Source: Ziziphus jujuba
Lineage: Eukaryota; Streptophyta; Magnoliopsida; Rosales; Rhamnaceae
NCBI RefSeq assembly: GCF_031755915.1
Contig: NC_083388.1
Coordinates: 27,621,001-27,685,000, forward strand
Direction: 5' to 3'
DNA length: 64,000 bases
A program made the position numbers and the translations under genes. Under the pieces are notes generated by a model. The model did not search any database and was not told the DNA's origin. It saw only the letters and a program-made list of their open reading frames with translations. Every line of letters starts with the position of its first letter. The first letter of the stretch is position 1. Below are positions 35,050-48,934 of this stretch, one piece after another.

Positions 35050-37402
35050 TGTAACATCCTGTTCCGAAGTACGTTGGAATTTTCTCATGTTGACCAAGGT
35101 TGACTGGGTTTGACCGTTGTTGACTGAAAAGGATCAAACTTTGAATTTTTTATTAGACAAGAATTCTAGATTGATCAAGACACCATTATGAAGTAAGCAT
35201 CGATACGAGTCCGTAGACTAATAGCACGTCGAAAACGGAGCTACGGTTTGAAAGTTATGAGTAAAACAAATTGATGTCCGAACTGTTCGAGGGTGCCGGA
35301 GTTGACTTTTTATTTTTGTAAAATTGAGTTTTGACTCATACATAGTTGTGAATTACTCGTCGATAGGAGTTTGTAGACTAGTGGCACATCCGATTCGGAC
35401 ATATGGTTTTAAAGTTATGGAACTGCAAAGTTTTTCAAATACCATGTTATTTTAATATTATTTTTAAACATATAAACACGATATGCCACGTGTAACTTAG
35501 TTAATGGTGCCGTGTGTCACAATGAAAAAATGCCACTTGTCAGATACAAGTAAATGTTATATTATATTATTTTTGTTATTACTTTATATATTATATTATT
35601 ATGATAAAATTTTATCATTTTAATATTATTTATTTATTTATTTTTAATTCTCTCTTTTCTTTTCTTTTTTTTTTTCTGTTCCTTTATTTTTCTTTCTTTC
35701 CCCACGTGGGAAAACACCACGGGGGCTCCTCCTTCTTTCTTCTTCTTCCTTCTTCTTCCTTCTTCCTTCTTCCGCTCCTTCCTTCCCTTTTGCCGAACCT
35801 CTCTGTCACTACCTATTTAAATTTTTCCAGCTACCATTAAGAGACACGCACTGGCACCAGTGATTCCCAGTCGTCGGTGAGCTCGGCCACCAAATTTGGC
35901 AATTAGTAGGCCGATGACGCGCCCAGATCAGGCCTCCATCATCGGTAACGGTAAATTTGGTTTTTTCGACGATCCGATCATCACCCGGCCAAATTGATAC
36001 TCCTTTATAAGATTTTCGGACCCTCTGAGCTCAATTTTGAGGTCCATTCAGCTCAATTCCTTATTGTTTGAGAGATATGAGATGTTGAACTTTGACCGAA
36101 ACGTTCCCTCCATTTTTCGATCACTGCCGGTTGATTTGAGCCCAACGGAAGTTGGTAACGTATTTCTCGCCACTTTAGCTTTCTATTGGTATCTCATTTA
36201 CAAATTATGATAGAGTATTTTGAAAGATGCCATTTTTGAATAAAATATTATTATTTTAATAGGATAGTCTGAAAAATGTCTATTTAATATTTAAATAATT
36301 ATTATTTATATTGTAGATGTCAAATTGTGCTGAATTGAATAAATGTGGTTTGAACCATATTTAGTATGAATTGATTTGTAGGTTGAGGAATTAATTATAT
36401 TAAATTACTAGGATAATATATATATATATATATGTATGTGTTTAATTATTTAATTATTTATGAAATTGAATTTTTGTGGAAGAGATTAATTTTATGAGAT
36501 TATGGTTTAATATTTACTAAATCTATTGTTGATTTAAGTGTTAAGATTTTCATATGTAAATAATGCATTATATGATTTAAATTCCATGTGAATTTTTTAT
36601 GCATCTTTTATTATTAATTTGGTGTAAATCAATTTTATGGATTTGAAGGAAATATTTAATTAAAAGATATTTAAAATGTATTTATGTGTTTAATAATTAT
36701 GTATGCTAGGACTTAGTATTCTGGTGATATGAATTGAAATATTTAATCTGATATATTTGATGATGGATTACAAGAGAGCATGAAATTTTATGAAACTGGT
36801 AAGGGTGTATGATTTGATTATATTTTATCAAAATTCTATATTTTATAATATTATAAAATATTTTTATCGGTTTTCGATGCACCATACACGTACCGGTGTT
36901 TTGTAGTTGTGGATGTGATTAGCACGCAGGTTGTTGTCATCATACCGAGGGTAGACAAGTTTGATATTGGCCATAGCCGACCCCCTCCATGGCAGGGATG
37001 ACGGTTTAAGCAGCGGCGCGGTGGGACGCCACGCAACCGTATGCCGGTTTCTCTCTTTAACCTCCCCGTCAGACGGTACTTTGGAACGCTGGGCACCGTA
37101 GGATACCACTGATATATAGTATGTGCATCAATTATCTTTTGTGTATATATATATATATTTTATATTTTTATGGATAACACCGTACAGGGACAGCGATCCG
37201 ATGTGGTCCATGAAGAGCTAGCCTCGTAACTATATTGCCTACGAGTTTAGAGGATTGGACGGCCAATCTAGGCAACCATCCCGGACTGTATTTGTAACAC
37301 CCCATACCAAAAAAATACATGATTAAACAAGTTTGATCAAATTGACTAAGTTTGACCAAATTTGACCAAGTGAACAATATATGGGTTCAAGTTAACTTTG
37401 TC

Positions 37403-40400
37403 TGTCAGGACCCGTCCAGAATTCCTTCCCCGGAACCCTAGACAAGTCCTGATCCTAGGGAAATACCACCGAACCTTCCAACGGAAAATCCGGCAGCACC
37501 TCCCCTAAGGGATTTACTTACCACAAATTTACCTGCACTGAAAACACACTTAAAAAATATCCCCTTATTCCTCCCACAATACTACAAATTGATTCCACAA
37601 ATTGCAGCACTTCAAAAATAAATACAGTAATCCAGTGCAAAATAAATACAACAAGAGTGAAGAAATATTACAACTGCAATAAAAGAAGAACAGGGTACTT
37701 CACGAACTAAAGCAGCGAGGAAGATCGAGTCCGCTCCGAATGAACAACGACAACCTGGTACCTAGAGGAACGGAATTTAAGAGTGTGAGATGCTAATCAT
37801 CTCAGTGAGCGACCCTAACTACTATACAATATAATATCACAGTAATAGGTATATAAATAATAATTATTTGGAAATAATAATTTCTCTCAAAACCCTTACA
37901 ATTCTCTCAGTTGGAAAAGTTCATCTTTTAAAACCTTTTCACAAAACCCTTGTTCGTAATCCCCAAAAACCAAGACATCAATTAATTCACTAAATATCAA
38001 ATAGAATATAATAAGTCACGCATCCGACAATTTTAATTTAAAGGAAATTAATTTATTGAATAATTAAGTAAAGAGAAAATTAAACCAATTTAAGAACCCC
38101 AATCAAATAAATACCAGAACAGTAATAATTATATTTTTAATTCCAATACAGTTTCAAAACATTTTATTTTTAAAACACAGTTCAAAAATCAGTTGATGCA
38201 CCCACTATATACCAGTGGCGCCAACAGTACCCAGTGTCCCAAGGTACCGCCAGACAGGAGGTTATAGAAAAAAACCGGCATACGGTCGCGTGGCGTCCCA
38301 CTGCGCCGCTGCTAACCTGGTGTCCCAGCCAAGGGGGGTGGCCTACCCTCATCTGATGGCAACCACAGGACAACCTCATAATATCAACAGCGCGCTACTC
38401 ACACCCACCTGCGAGCTAATCACATCACCTGCGAGCTAATCACACCCACCTGCGCGCTAATCACAACCGTGTGCACACTAATCATATCACATATAAACAG
38501 AACACCAGTACGTGCACGGTGCATCCAAAAATCATAAAATCCACATATTTAAATTATAAATCAAAACTCACATTTTGCATAAACACAGCGGGTATAGTCC
38601 ATCCGCTTGAACCCGGAATTCCTCCGTAATTTCTTTATAATCAACACCATAAATTCCATGATTTTCAAATCCACCAACTCCCAAATCCACCAATTCAAAT
38701 ATCCACATTTTCCCAATAGCATAAATAATTCTCGAAATATAATAATCAAATCTCATAATATTCCATTGGCATATTTTATAAAAATTGAAATCACCAACAT
38801 AACCAAGTATTTTCTTTGAAATATTTGAAAATCAAATCATGCCCAATTTAATATTAAAACCACAAGAATTTCAAAATCCTCAAACCCATAAAATAATTTC
38901 ACATGGCATAAATTTGTAAAATGCACATTTTCTCAAATCCAATAAATTCACAAATAATTCCACAATAAATCAATTAAATATTTGGCACATAGAAATTAAA
39001 TTCCAAATATTTAAATCACACATAATATATTCACCAATTAAATTCCCAAAATTAAATTGAAGGTGGGTCACTCACCTGGAGTACGCAATTAAATCATGAT
39101 CCACCATGGGATCAATTTCACGACTCACTGGTGCTCCTAGAACAAAATTCACAGACAGTCAAATAAATTAATATTTTAATCGGGTAAATAATACCCGGTA
39201 CCCGGGGGGTCAAACACAAACGTTAACCAAAATAGGCGAATGATATACCGAATCGAAGCTCGTGGAACGAGGATCACAAATCCGGTCTCCATCGACCCCA
39301 ATTCCGCCGGAGGTGGCCAGAATTTGGTCGGGAAGCTTCGGCCGGTTTTGATCTTGAGGGATCTTTCAAACGGTGGGGATTTTGGGCAAACTAACCCCGG
39401 AAATGGACTCAGAGGGGTCGAAAATAGTGGGATAGAGGTATGGGACGGGCTGGGTTGGTCGGAAACGGCGAGAATCGCCGGAAAAATTTCACCTCGCCGC
39501 CGTGACTTCGCCGGCCCGATCTGGGCGCGTCCGGCGGTGGCTGGCCGGGAAATTTGGTGGCCGAGGTCGCGAGATGGCGGCCTTGGACGGTGGCCGGTGC
39601 GTGTACAGTATGGGTGGCCAGAAAAAGTGCAGCAAGGAGAGAGAGAGGGACGGTCGGTGGGAGAAAAAAAAACAACTGTGCGTGTTTTGGTGCTCAGGGA
39701 AGAAGAAGGAAAAAAAGGAAAAAAGAAAAGAAAAAGAAAAAAAAGAAAAGAAATGGTGTTTTCCCACGTGGGGAAAAGAAAAAGAAAAAGAAAAAGAAAA
39801 AGAAAAGAAAAAGGAAAAGAAAAAGGAATAAAATATATATAAAAATAATTAAATAACAATATTATTATTCAAAATAATAATAAAATTAATTTGATTTTTA
39901 AACATGGTTGACATGTGGCATTTCACCATGGTGACACATGGTCACCTTCAGTAAGTCACATGTGGCACATCGTTACGCGTTTAAAAATAATATTAAAATA
40001 ATACAGTATTTGAAAAACTTTACAGGTCCATAACTTTCAAACCACATGTCCAAATCGGACGTGCCGCTAGTCTGCGGACTCGTATCGATGAGCACTTCAC
40101 AATCATGCATGAGTCAAAGCTCAACCTTGCATGAATAAAAAGTCAACTCCGGCACCCCTTGGACAGTTTGGACCTCAACTTGTCTTGCTTATAACTTTCA
40201 AACCGTAGCTCCGTTTTCAACGTGCTACTAGTCTACGAACTCGTTCCAACGTGTACTTTGTAACGGTACCTCAGTCAACCTAGAATTCCAATAGGGTCAA
40301 AAAGTCAACTTTTGACCCCTTCGGTCAACGGTCAAAGTCAAAGTCAACGGTCACCTCGGTCAACGTGCAAAAATTCCGACATGGTTCGGGACGGGGTGTT

Positions 40401-40403
40401 ACA
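37403..40403 (-). repeat. A-family LTR nested in the B LTR
   Basis: This 3001-bp LTR has ends TGTCAGGACCCGTCC and GGGACGGGGTGTTACA (plus strand). It interrupts the B LTR about 110 bp from its start: comparison with the intact B copy shows continuity from ...aactttg to aatagccaatatttttgg. Flanking bases ttgtc and ttctt match only partly, so the target duplication has decayed or is absent. It has a purine-rich tract (aagaaaaagaaa) at 39712-39830 in place of the (CT)n of other copies. Confidence 0.85.
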
Positions 40404-42160
40404 TTCTTAATAGCCAATATTTTTGGTTTGACTGAGGTACCATTGTGTAGATCTTGTCGATACGAGTTCATAGACTGGTGGCACGCTAAATTATGAGTTA
40501 TGGATAAAAAATTATGGTTCTGAGAAGTTTTAAGCATAAGTTTTAAATCAGTGTCCAAGCTAGTCCCCAGTTTTTGTCTGTTAGTCACCCAAGGCTTTAT
40601 ATAAGCCTAGGTAAGCTTGTCAAACAGGAAACAAAGTCCAAAATACCCATTTCTTCCCCACAACCCGAAAAATTCTCGCCTCAGACCCGTGGGTCCGAAC
40701 TGGGTCGTTTCGATCCGTTTACCGTTGAACTGGGTCACCACCGTTTTGCCCATTTTTGGCCAACCACCACTTACACGTGCCAGCGAACTAGAAAGGTCAC
40801 TTGAGGGTGAGCTCAGCAGTGAAATTTCACGGCAAGAAGTGGCCAGACGCGCCCAGATCGGGCTGGCGAAGTCCGCGGCGGCCGGCGAGGTGGGTCGCCG
40901 GATTTTCTCATTTCTTGGCCGTTTCAGGCCAACCCATACACCTTTTCCACTATTTTCGACCCTGCTGAGCTCATTTCCAAGGTTATTTTGTCCAGATTCC
41001 TCACCATTTGAAAGATCCGACAATGGGAAGTTCGGCCAATGCTTCAACAGTGTTTTCTGGCCATCGGAGGAAACCTTGGGCCAAGGTGAGCATACTGATG
41101 AGTTCCTTGTCTCTTGGGCTTTCTGTCAATATAACGTTTGTGAATTTTGGAGGTCGTTTGTTAATTTTTCCATTTTTGGATCAATTAGTTAATTTTTGGA
41201 TAAGTTGGGGACTGTGTTTGGATAAAATTGGTCAAATTAGTTAAAATTGGAGTTGAATTAGTGAAATTGGATATTATTAGGACTCATTAGGTGGTTCGAT
41301 TTTGAAATATTAGACTTCGGGTGAAAATCCCCAATTTTGGATACCGGGTCCTAAGGACACGCAGTATAATTGGACTGTCCGGTATCCAATTTATGCAATT
41401 TTGTAGTACTGTAAATCATTTTGAGACATTTAGGTTATACAAGTGTCTCTGGTTTAGTTGTTTGGAGTCTGAAGAATATTTTATTATATTATAGGCACTC
41501 GAGTTGAGCTTGGAGGCGATCCTGTAGAGGAGCAGGCATGAGCATCTACAATACTGTGAGTGATTATATTAGTTTTAAATGTTTTGGGTATATAGTATAT
41601 TATATATGTGATTTAAATATTTTACGTATATAGCATTTGATTGAAATGTTGTTTTATGCATATATAAATATTTGCCTTCACATATATGTGTTATCATTTT
41701 ATATGCCTTTTGATAATATTTTAAATGATTTCCAATTTTAATGGGTCCATAAATGGACTTGTGGTATTTAAATATCTTGGTAATTAAATTGAGATTTTAA
41801 ATCATTTTGGAAACTATTTGGTTTGAGAAACCAGATTGAAAATCATATGATTTTAAGTATGATCAAATATTTTATAATTTTATGTACTTAAAATTGGTTT
41901 ATGATAAACATATTTCACTGTGGTATTTCTAGTTTTTGTATGAAATGATGTTTTGAGATTTTTGAAGTATTTAAATAAGCGGTAGAAGTTTAAATGTCAA
42001 ATTATGATTTATGATACAGTATCATTTGGAAAAGTATATATATAATCTTACAAGATTGTTTCAAGGATACTGTATTGGTTATTTTTAAATTGATGTGTCA
42101 TGTAATGCCAATACCTTGGATCAGTATTATATTATGTTATATTACAGCGCACTGGGTTTA

Positions 42161-42395
42161 CCACGGTGCCGTGATGTTGGTTTCATCCAATGGTTATCTA
42201 TTATTACCACGGACTGTGAGGTCGGATTTATCCGACGGTTTATTATTATTACCACGGTGCTGTGAGGTTAGTATCATCCAACAGTTTATTAATGCCACGG
42301 ACCATGAAGTTGGGTATGTCCCGACGGTTATTTATTATTTCCACGACACCGTTCATATATTGAGGGTCGTGAGGTGGGTGTATCCCACGGTTTGC
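42161..42395 (+). repeat. 45-bp minisatellite inside the B LTR
   Basis: Units begin ccacgg and alternate between a tgccgtga...catccaa type and an actgtga...tatccga type. About five units are present here, against about seven in the B copy at 60583. Confidence 0.7.
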
Positions 42396-44436
42396 AGATT
42401 TGTACATCGTATGGTACATTGTATATGTTTGTATATATTGTTAATTTATAAATATTGTGGTGATTTCTGTATTTTCATATTTATTTGGTGGAACTGTATT
42501 TATTATATTTTATGCTTAAATGTTTATATCTTGATTTGAGACATTTCATAATATTACAATGATCGTTTATTCAAATGTTTATATCTTGATTTGAGACATT
42601 TCATATGATCGTTCATTCATACTTTTGAGCATCGATTTTTATGATATTAATTGGGATACAAGTTGGGTTTTGTAAAATGATTTTTAAACGGAGAACTTTT
42701 CAAACGAGTGGAACTAGAGGTCTTGAGAGAAAGATTTTTCAGAAATAAATCATTATTTTTTTATTATACTATGCCACTCACTGAAATTTCTTTATCTCAC
42801 GTTTTATTGTTTTAAATTCGTTCCTCTAGGCCTAGGCAGCTAGTAGCAGTCTATCTTGTGCACAGCTTATTGTTTTGTTCCTTCCACAACAGCAGCCGTA
42901 TTTATCTTTCCTTTATCTACTGTTATCTTCTGGATTTAATTATAACTTAATTGTACTCCTGGATTTTGTTGATACTCTTAGAATGCTCTGATTTTAGATA
43001 TGAGACTCAGTAGAGACCATGGCATTTATGCGTGCAGTTATGGCCTGTAGTACAGTAGGCCGGTTGTAGACTTTACGCTGTTGTGGATTTATTTATTTAT
43101 TTTTATATACATAATGAGGTATTATTGTTATCGCTTGTGTTTGTTGTCCACGTTTTAAGATGAGTTTCCATTGGATATTCTCTAGGGATTGTCCAATGGG
43201 ACTTCACTAGGCGGGGCGACCCGGGGGATCTTGGGAAGGTTCCCGGGGTGGGTTTTGTCAGTATTGGTAGCAGGGTGCCGGCGATAGCTGGAAGCATGGA
43301 TTACATAGCATGTTGGAGGGTATCGTTTGTACCCCTGATACGAGTACATATTTCATAATATATTTTGAATTTAAAATATTATTTGACCTCGTACTATTCT
43401 ATCTATTCATAACCTGATTTTCTAACATTATACTTAATTGCTTTTATTGTTATTACTATTATTAATATTATTCTCGTTATTAATAGTACAATTATTATTT
43501 ATCAGAATTATATTTACAATTATTTTCATTATTACTAATATTATCATCATCATCATCATCATGATTATTATTTTTTTATTGTCATTATTTATTTTTATTT
43601 TATTATTATTATCGTGATTTTCATACTGTAGCGTTGAACAAGTATCACAACCAAAGGGTGAGAAATATGGCTATCAGGCAAGTATGATAGTCCTTGGGCA
43701 AGTGACAGTCATTGGGCGTGTATGACAGCCCTTGGATAGGTGTAGTTATATGATAGCCTTTGGGCATGTGGGATGACTGTTGATAGCCTCGGATGAGTTA
43801 TATTAATATCATTATTAGCATTAAATGGTTGGTATTAATATTATTGTTGATATAGCGGTTAATTTTTCTTTCTTTCTATATTACACATTGGTATATTTTT
43901 AAAACGATGTGAAATGTAGTTGAGATTTGCAGCACTAAGTGGGTGGTGCGGGCGGTCATGAACCTATGATGGTATATTTTGGTTGCTTACTTAGTAAATT
44001 ATTTCCGTTGTATATATATATTTTATATCTAATTTGTTATCGAAGTGCTGCCATTTGTGGAATTTATTTGTAGTAAGGTGGGAGGGATAAGGTGGTAGTA
44101 TATAGGAGTGCATTTTCGTGCAGATAAATTTTGGGCATGTTTTACCCTTAGAGGAGATGCTGCCGGATTTTCCATAGGACGGTTCGGTAGGGTTTTTCTG
44201 GGATCAGGATTTGTCTAGGGTTCCGGGAAGGGATTTTGGACGGGTCCTGACAAACATCTTTAAAAATATTTCAAAGTTAAATAAAGCAACAACATGTTTA
44301 CTGATTTTTAAAAATATTTCTTCTTTATATATATATATATATATTAACCATAGCAAAGAAAAATATGAAAATTAAAATAAAAAATTGAAATATGTAATTG
44401 GTAAACTAACACCACAACTGAGATGGTTATATTACA

Positions 44437-47358
44437 TGTCAGGACCGGTCCAAAATTCATCATCGGAACCCTAGACAAGCCCTGATCCCAGGGAAACCCT
44501 ACCGGACCCTCCAATGGAAAATCCGGCAGAACCTCCCCTAAGGGATGGACTTACTACAACTTTCCTGCACTGAAAACACACTTCTATAAACATCCCCTTA
44601 TTCCTCCCATGATACTACAAGTTGATTCCACAAATTTCAGCACTTCAAAATAAATAACAGTAATCCAGTGCATAATAATAAATACATAAGTGTCCCATAC
44701 AGTATACAGAGCTTTATGAAGTACTACTAAGTATAGAATACAACAAGAGTGAAAGAAGTATTACAACTGCAATAAAAGAAGAATAGGATACTTCACGAAC
44801 TAAGACAGCGATAAAGATCAAGTCCGCTCCAGATGAATACGGACAAACCTGGTACTTAGAGGAATGGAATTTAAAAATATGAGATGCTAATCATCTCAGT
44901 AAGTGACCCTATCTATTATACAATTATAATATCACGGTAATAACGTAGATAAATAATAATTAATTGGAAATAATGATTTCTCTCAAAACCCTTACAGTTC
45001 TCTCGGTTGGAAAAGTTCCTCTTTTAAAACCTTTTCACAAAACCCTTTATTCGTATTCCCCGAAAACCAAGACATCAAATAAATACCAGAAACAGTAATA
45101 ATTATATTTTTAATTCCAATACAATTTCAAAATATTTATTTTAAAGTCACAGTTCTGAAAATCACTTGATGCACCCACTATATACCAGTGGCGCTAACAG
45201 TACCCAGCGTCTCAAGGTACCGCCAGACAGGAGGTTATAGAAAGAAACCGGCATATGGTCGCATGGCGTCCCACCGAGCCGCTGCTAACTGGTGTCCCGG
45301 CCATGGGGGGGCGGCCTACCTTCATCCGATGGCAACCACAGGACGACCTCATAAAATCACCTGCGCGCTACTCACACCCACTTGCGCGCTAATCACATCC
45401 GTGTGCACACTAATCATATCACATATAAACAGAACACCAGTACGTGCACGGTGCATCTAAAAATCATAAAATCCACATATTTATTTTATATCTCAAAATC
45501 TCAAATTTTCCTTAAATATACCAGGTTTATTCCATCCAATTAAACCCGGAAATTCTCCACAATTTCTTTATAATCAACGTCATAATTTCCATGAAAATTC
45601 AAATCCACTAACTCCCAAAACCACCAACTTAATATTCCAATTTTTCCCAATAGCATAAATAATTCTTGAAATATAATAAATTAAATCACATGATATTCCA
45701 TGGGCATACTTTATAAAAATTGAAGTCACCAACATAAACAAATATTTTCCATAAATATTTGAAAATCAAATCATGCCCACAATAATGTTAAAACCACAAG
45801 AATTTCATAAATAATTGAATTCCACAATAAATCAATTAAATATTTGGCACATAGAATTTAAATTCCAAATATTCAAATCACACATAATATTCACCAATTT
45901 AATTCCCAAAATTAATTTGAAGGTGGGTCACTCACCTTAAGCACGTATCTCAATCAAGATCCTCCGTAGGATCGACTCCGCTACTCGCACATGCACCTAA
46001 AACATCCACAATACACCAAACCACAAATATTAATATTTTAACGGGTAACTCTCAAATGGGTACCCAGAGGAGCGAACACAAACGACATCTAAACTTTACG
46101 AGTTATATACCGAATCGAAGCTCGAGTGATGAGGATCACGGATTCGGTCTTACTTTTCGGTGATCGGACCCGAGGTGGTCAGAATCTCGCCGGAAAGCTT
46201 TCGGGTTTTGACTCCTTAATTCTCCCAAACCATCGTGAATTGGCGGAAAAGGATGCCGGATTCGGGTTCAGGAGGTCGAACACAGTGGACAAGGACCGGC
46301 AGTGCAACTGGGTACTCGCTGAAACAGTAACTTTCGGCGCGCCACCACGGTCACCGGCAACCGTCGCCAGTGGCGGCACGTGAGGTGGCCATTGACTGAG
46401 ATTTTTGGTGGTTTTGTAAATCAAGGGGAGAGGGTTCCAATGGTACCGGCGGTGAGGCAAACGGAGGCCGGACAGTGAAGAAATCAGGGTTTGAAGATTT
46501 TCGGCCCCTCGTCGAAAAACGCTCCGATCCCGGAGCGTTGGAGGTCCGGTGGCCGTGAAATTTGGTGGGTAGGCCGGACTTGAGGAGGTGGTGAGGGGTG
46601 GCTGCGCGTGTGGCCAGAAAAGGGGTCAAACGGCAGTGGTCGGCGGTGGAGGGAAAAATCGCCGCTGAGCTTCGCCGCCTCGATCTGGGCGTGTCCAGCG
46701 GCCGGCGGTCGTGAGATTTTGGGGTTTGGCCGGAAATGAGGAGAGGCTTCTGTCTGGTCGGCGCGTGTAACGAAAATCGACCGGAAAATCGATCGGAATT
46801 CGGCGGCCGGTCGGTTTCTCTCTCTCTCTCTCTCTCTCCTCTCTCTCTTTCTCTCTCTTCCCCGAGATTTTTGTCAAATAAAAGCCAGCATGGTGACACT
46901 GTTCATCCACGTGGACCAATCAGGTGATGACACGTGGTGTTACTGTGCACTTAAGCCAGATATAATAAAATATTATGGTATCTGGCAAACTTCAAACGTC
47001 CATAACTTTTCAACCAAATGTCCAATTTACGCGTGCCGCTAGTCTATGAACTCGTATTGACGAGTACTTTACAACCATACAAGAGTCAAAACAAAATTAT
47101 ACAATGGTAAAAAGTCAACTCCCGGCACCTTCTAGACAGTTTGCACCTTGACTTGTTTTGCCCATAACTTTCAAACCGTAGCTCCGTTTTCGACGTGCTA
47201 CTAGTCTACGAACTCGGGGCATCATGCATTTCGCCATGGTACCCTGGTCAACTTGAAATTTCAACTGGAACAAAATATCAACTTTTGACCCACTCGATCA
47301 ACGGTCAACCTCGGTCAACGTGCACGAATTCCGATGTGATTTGGGACGGGGTGTTACA
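44437..47358 (-). repeat. Solo A-family LTR with TSD ttaca
   Basis: This 2922-bp LTR begins TGTCAGGACCGGTCC and ends GACGGGGTGTTACA. The perfect duplication ttaca is at 44432-44436 and 47359-47363. The GC-rich block lies at about 46130-46810, followed by a (CT)n tract at 46816-46858. There is no internal region. Confidence 0.92.
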
Positions 47359-47363
47359 TTACA

Positions 47364-48282
47364 TGCATACACGATATGGCCGGAATATAATTTCTACATT
47401 ACCATTGGCTTTTTATATGTATTTAAGAACAAATCTATAGTAGCCGAGTTGGTAATATGACTCTAGAATTACCACTTTAAAGATGAGATTTACAAATTTG
47501 AAATCAACCTCCATGCCCTAGCTGGCTGGTTAGATATTATGGGGGTGCACTACAATAGCTTAATTAGGTACCTCACCATCGACAATTACAAGTTTTGTTC
47601 ATTATTAGAGCTAGACACGCGGAAGGTAAACAAAACTGGCGTTTTGGTAATATTGATTTTAATTAATGTCTATAATACCATCATATCAAACTAAATTTGA
47701 CTTTTAAGATCGTGAATTAAAAAGTTATAGTAAAATTAAAATATATTCGATGATAAATATAGATTGTTCTATATGTGATATAAATTTTGATATTGTTAAT
47801 ATAAAAATAAAAAATAAGATGGCCCACATTCTATTTAATCCAAAACCAATTTGTTACGGGTAAAATAATAACCTACTTAGGTTATACGGTGTATAATTTT
47901 TTTTTTTTTTTATTTAGTTTGAGCCGATCATGGTGTTCTTCCATTACAATCCGCTAGGGTTGCCATCATCGTTCAATTCATGGATCCCCTTCCATTGCAA
48001 TCCATCACCGTTCAATTCATCAATCCACATCTATCCAATAACCTTTTCTAGCTCGATACCATTTACTAAGAGTGTAAAGCTCATTTATCCAAATTCAAAT
48101 GAGGTTCCAAATCAAAATTAATTAGTTATGGAACTAGTAGTTGACTTAAATTATATAGTACATATTTTTATATTTCCTATCGATGTGAAACTTTGATTTG
48201 CTTTCCTACAGTTAAAATTTATGTGGCACAAACATATGATTAAATAGTGGGTGAGAACAATAGATGGATGGCTGGGGATATA
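47364..48282. other. Intergenic DNA
   Basis: No gene is supported; a T run lies near 47898-47912. The short open frame at 47930-48121 contains the imperfect repeat gttcaattcat but no recognisable domain. Confidence 0.5.
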
Positions 48283-48653
48283 TGTCAGGATCCGTCCAAA
48301 ATTCCTTCCTGGAATCCTGAACAAATCCTGATCCCAGGGAGACCCTACTGAACCGTTCTATGAAAAATCCGACAACATCTCCCCTAAGGGTAGAACATGT
48401 CCAAACTTTATCTACACGAAAACGCACTCCTATATGGTACCACCTTATCCCTCCCACCTTATTACAATAATTTCCACAATGGCGGCACCTCGATAACAAT
48501 TCATATAACACACATGTATATGCAATAGGAACAATTTACTAAATAGACAACCAAAATATACCTTTAAATGTTCACGTCCGTCCACACCACCCACTTAGTA
48601 GCATATTACATATGTTCAGGGTTCCAGGAAGGGATTTTGGATGGGTCCTGACA
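48283..48653. mobile_element. 371-bp insertion with inverted A-LTR ends, TSD atata
   Basis: The left end reads TGTCAGGATCCGTCCAAAATT and the right end is its inverse, ending TTTTGGATGGGTCCTGACA. Both are the same LTR terminus in opposite orientation. The interior to about 48610 matches the outer LTR region 43900-44250 in reverse. The duplication atata lies at 48278-48282 and 48654-48658. It therefore looks like a fold-back element built from one LTR end. Confidence 0.7.
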
Positions 48654-48835
48654 ATATAAACTTCTAGTTGGCCATGTAGAGAAATCAAACAAACTTAGGC
48701 TGCAATGTATGGCAAAAGAGAAGCCAAGTAGTCATCCTTTGGGCCGACCAAGGAGGTGATGAGCATGTGAAGACTTGGTCGGGTGGTCATACTTTGGGCC
48801 CAGAGTGGAAGTGAAGTGTGAACCACTTAGTGGTG

Positions 48836-48843
48836 TATAAAGT
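48836..48843 (+). promoter_or_regulatory. TATA box of the dead proline-rich gene
   Basis: gtataaagtg sits about 95 bp before the ATG at 48935; the intact copy has gtataaagag at the equivalent place (51262). About 150 bp of upstream DNA is also shared by the two, including ctttgggcc and gtgatgagcatg. Confidence 0.55.
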
Positions 48844-48934
48844 GTGAACATGCACTCCCACTGCAACTCACACAGATCTGATATAAAATTAATCCCTCCG
48901 AAAATTAAAAGAAGCAGTAGTAGGAGTAGTAAAC

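Larger units (their letters stand above)
37293..43260 (+). mobile_element. B-family solo LTR (outer part), interrupted
   Basis: It starts TGTAACACCCCATACC and ends GGTGGGTTTTGTCA. Target duplication gtatt sits at 37288-37292 and 43261-43265. Without the nested A LTR it measures 2967 bp, close to the 2940-bp second B copy at 60583. Family B resembles A in its termini and overall layout but is otherwise distinct. Confidence 0.88.
35050..44252 (+). mobile_element. A-family solo LTR containing two nested LTRs
   Basis: The outer LTR starts TGTAACATCCTG at 35050 and ends GGACGGGTCCTGACA at 44252. Removing the nested block 37293-43260 and one copy of its target duplication leaves 3230 bp, the normal size for this family. 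The outer target duplication is aaca (35046-35049 and 44253-44256), possibly aacat with one base lost. Confidence 0.85.

Noticed and set aside
39176..39859. 227-codon minus-strand frame in the nested A LTR
   Set aside because: It begins in low-complexity F/L-rich translation of an AAG tract and continues through the same GC-rich LTR block; no conserved frame between copies.
37398..40408. Clear target duplication for the nested A LTR
   Set aside because: Left ttgtc and right ttctt share only three of five bases, so I do not claim one.
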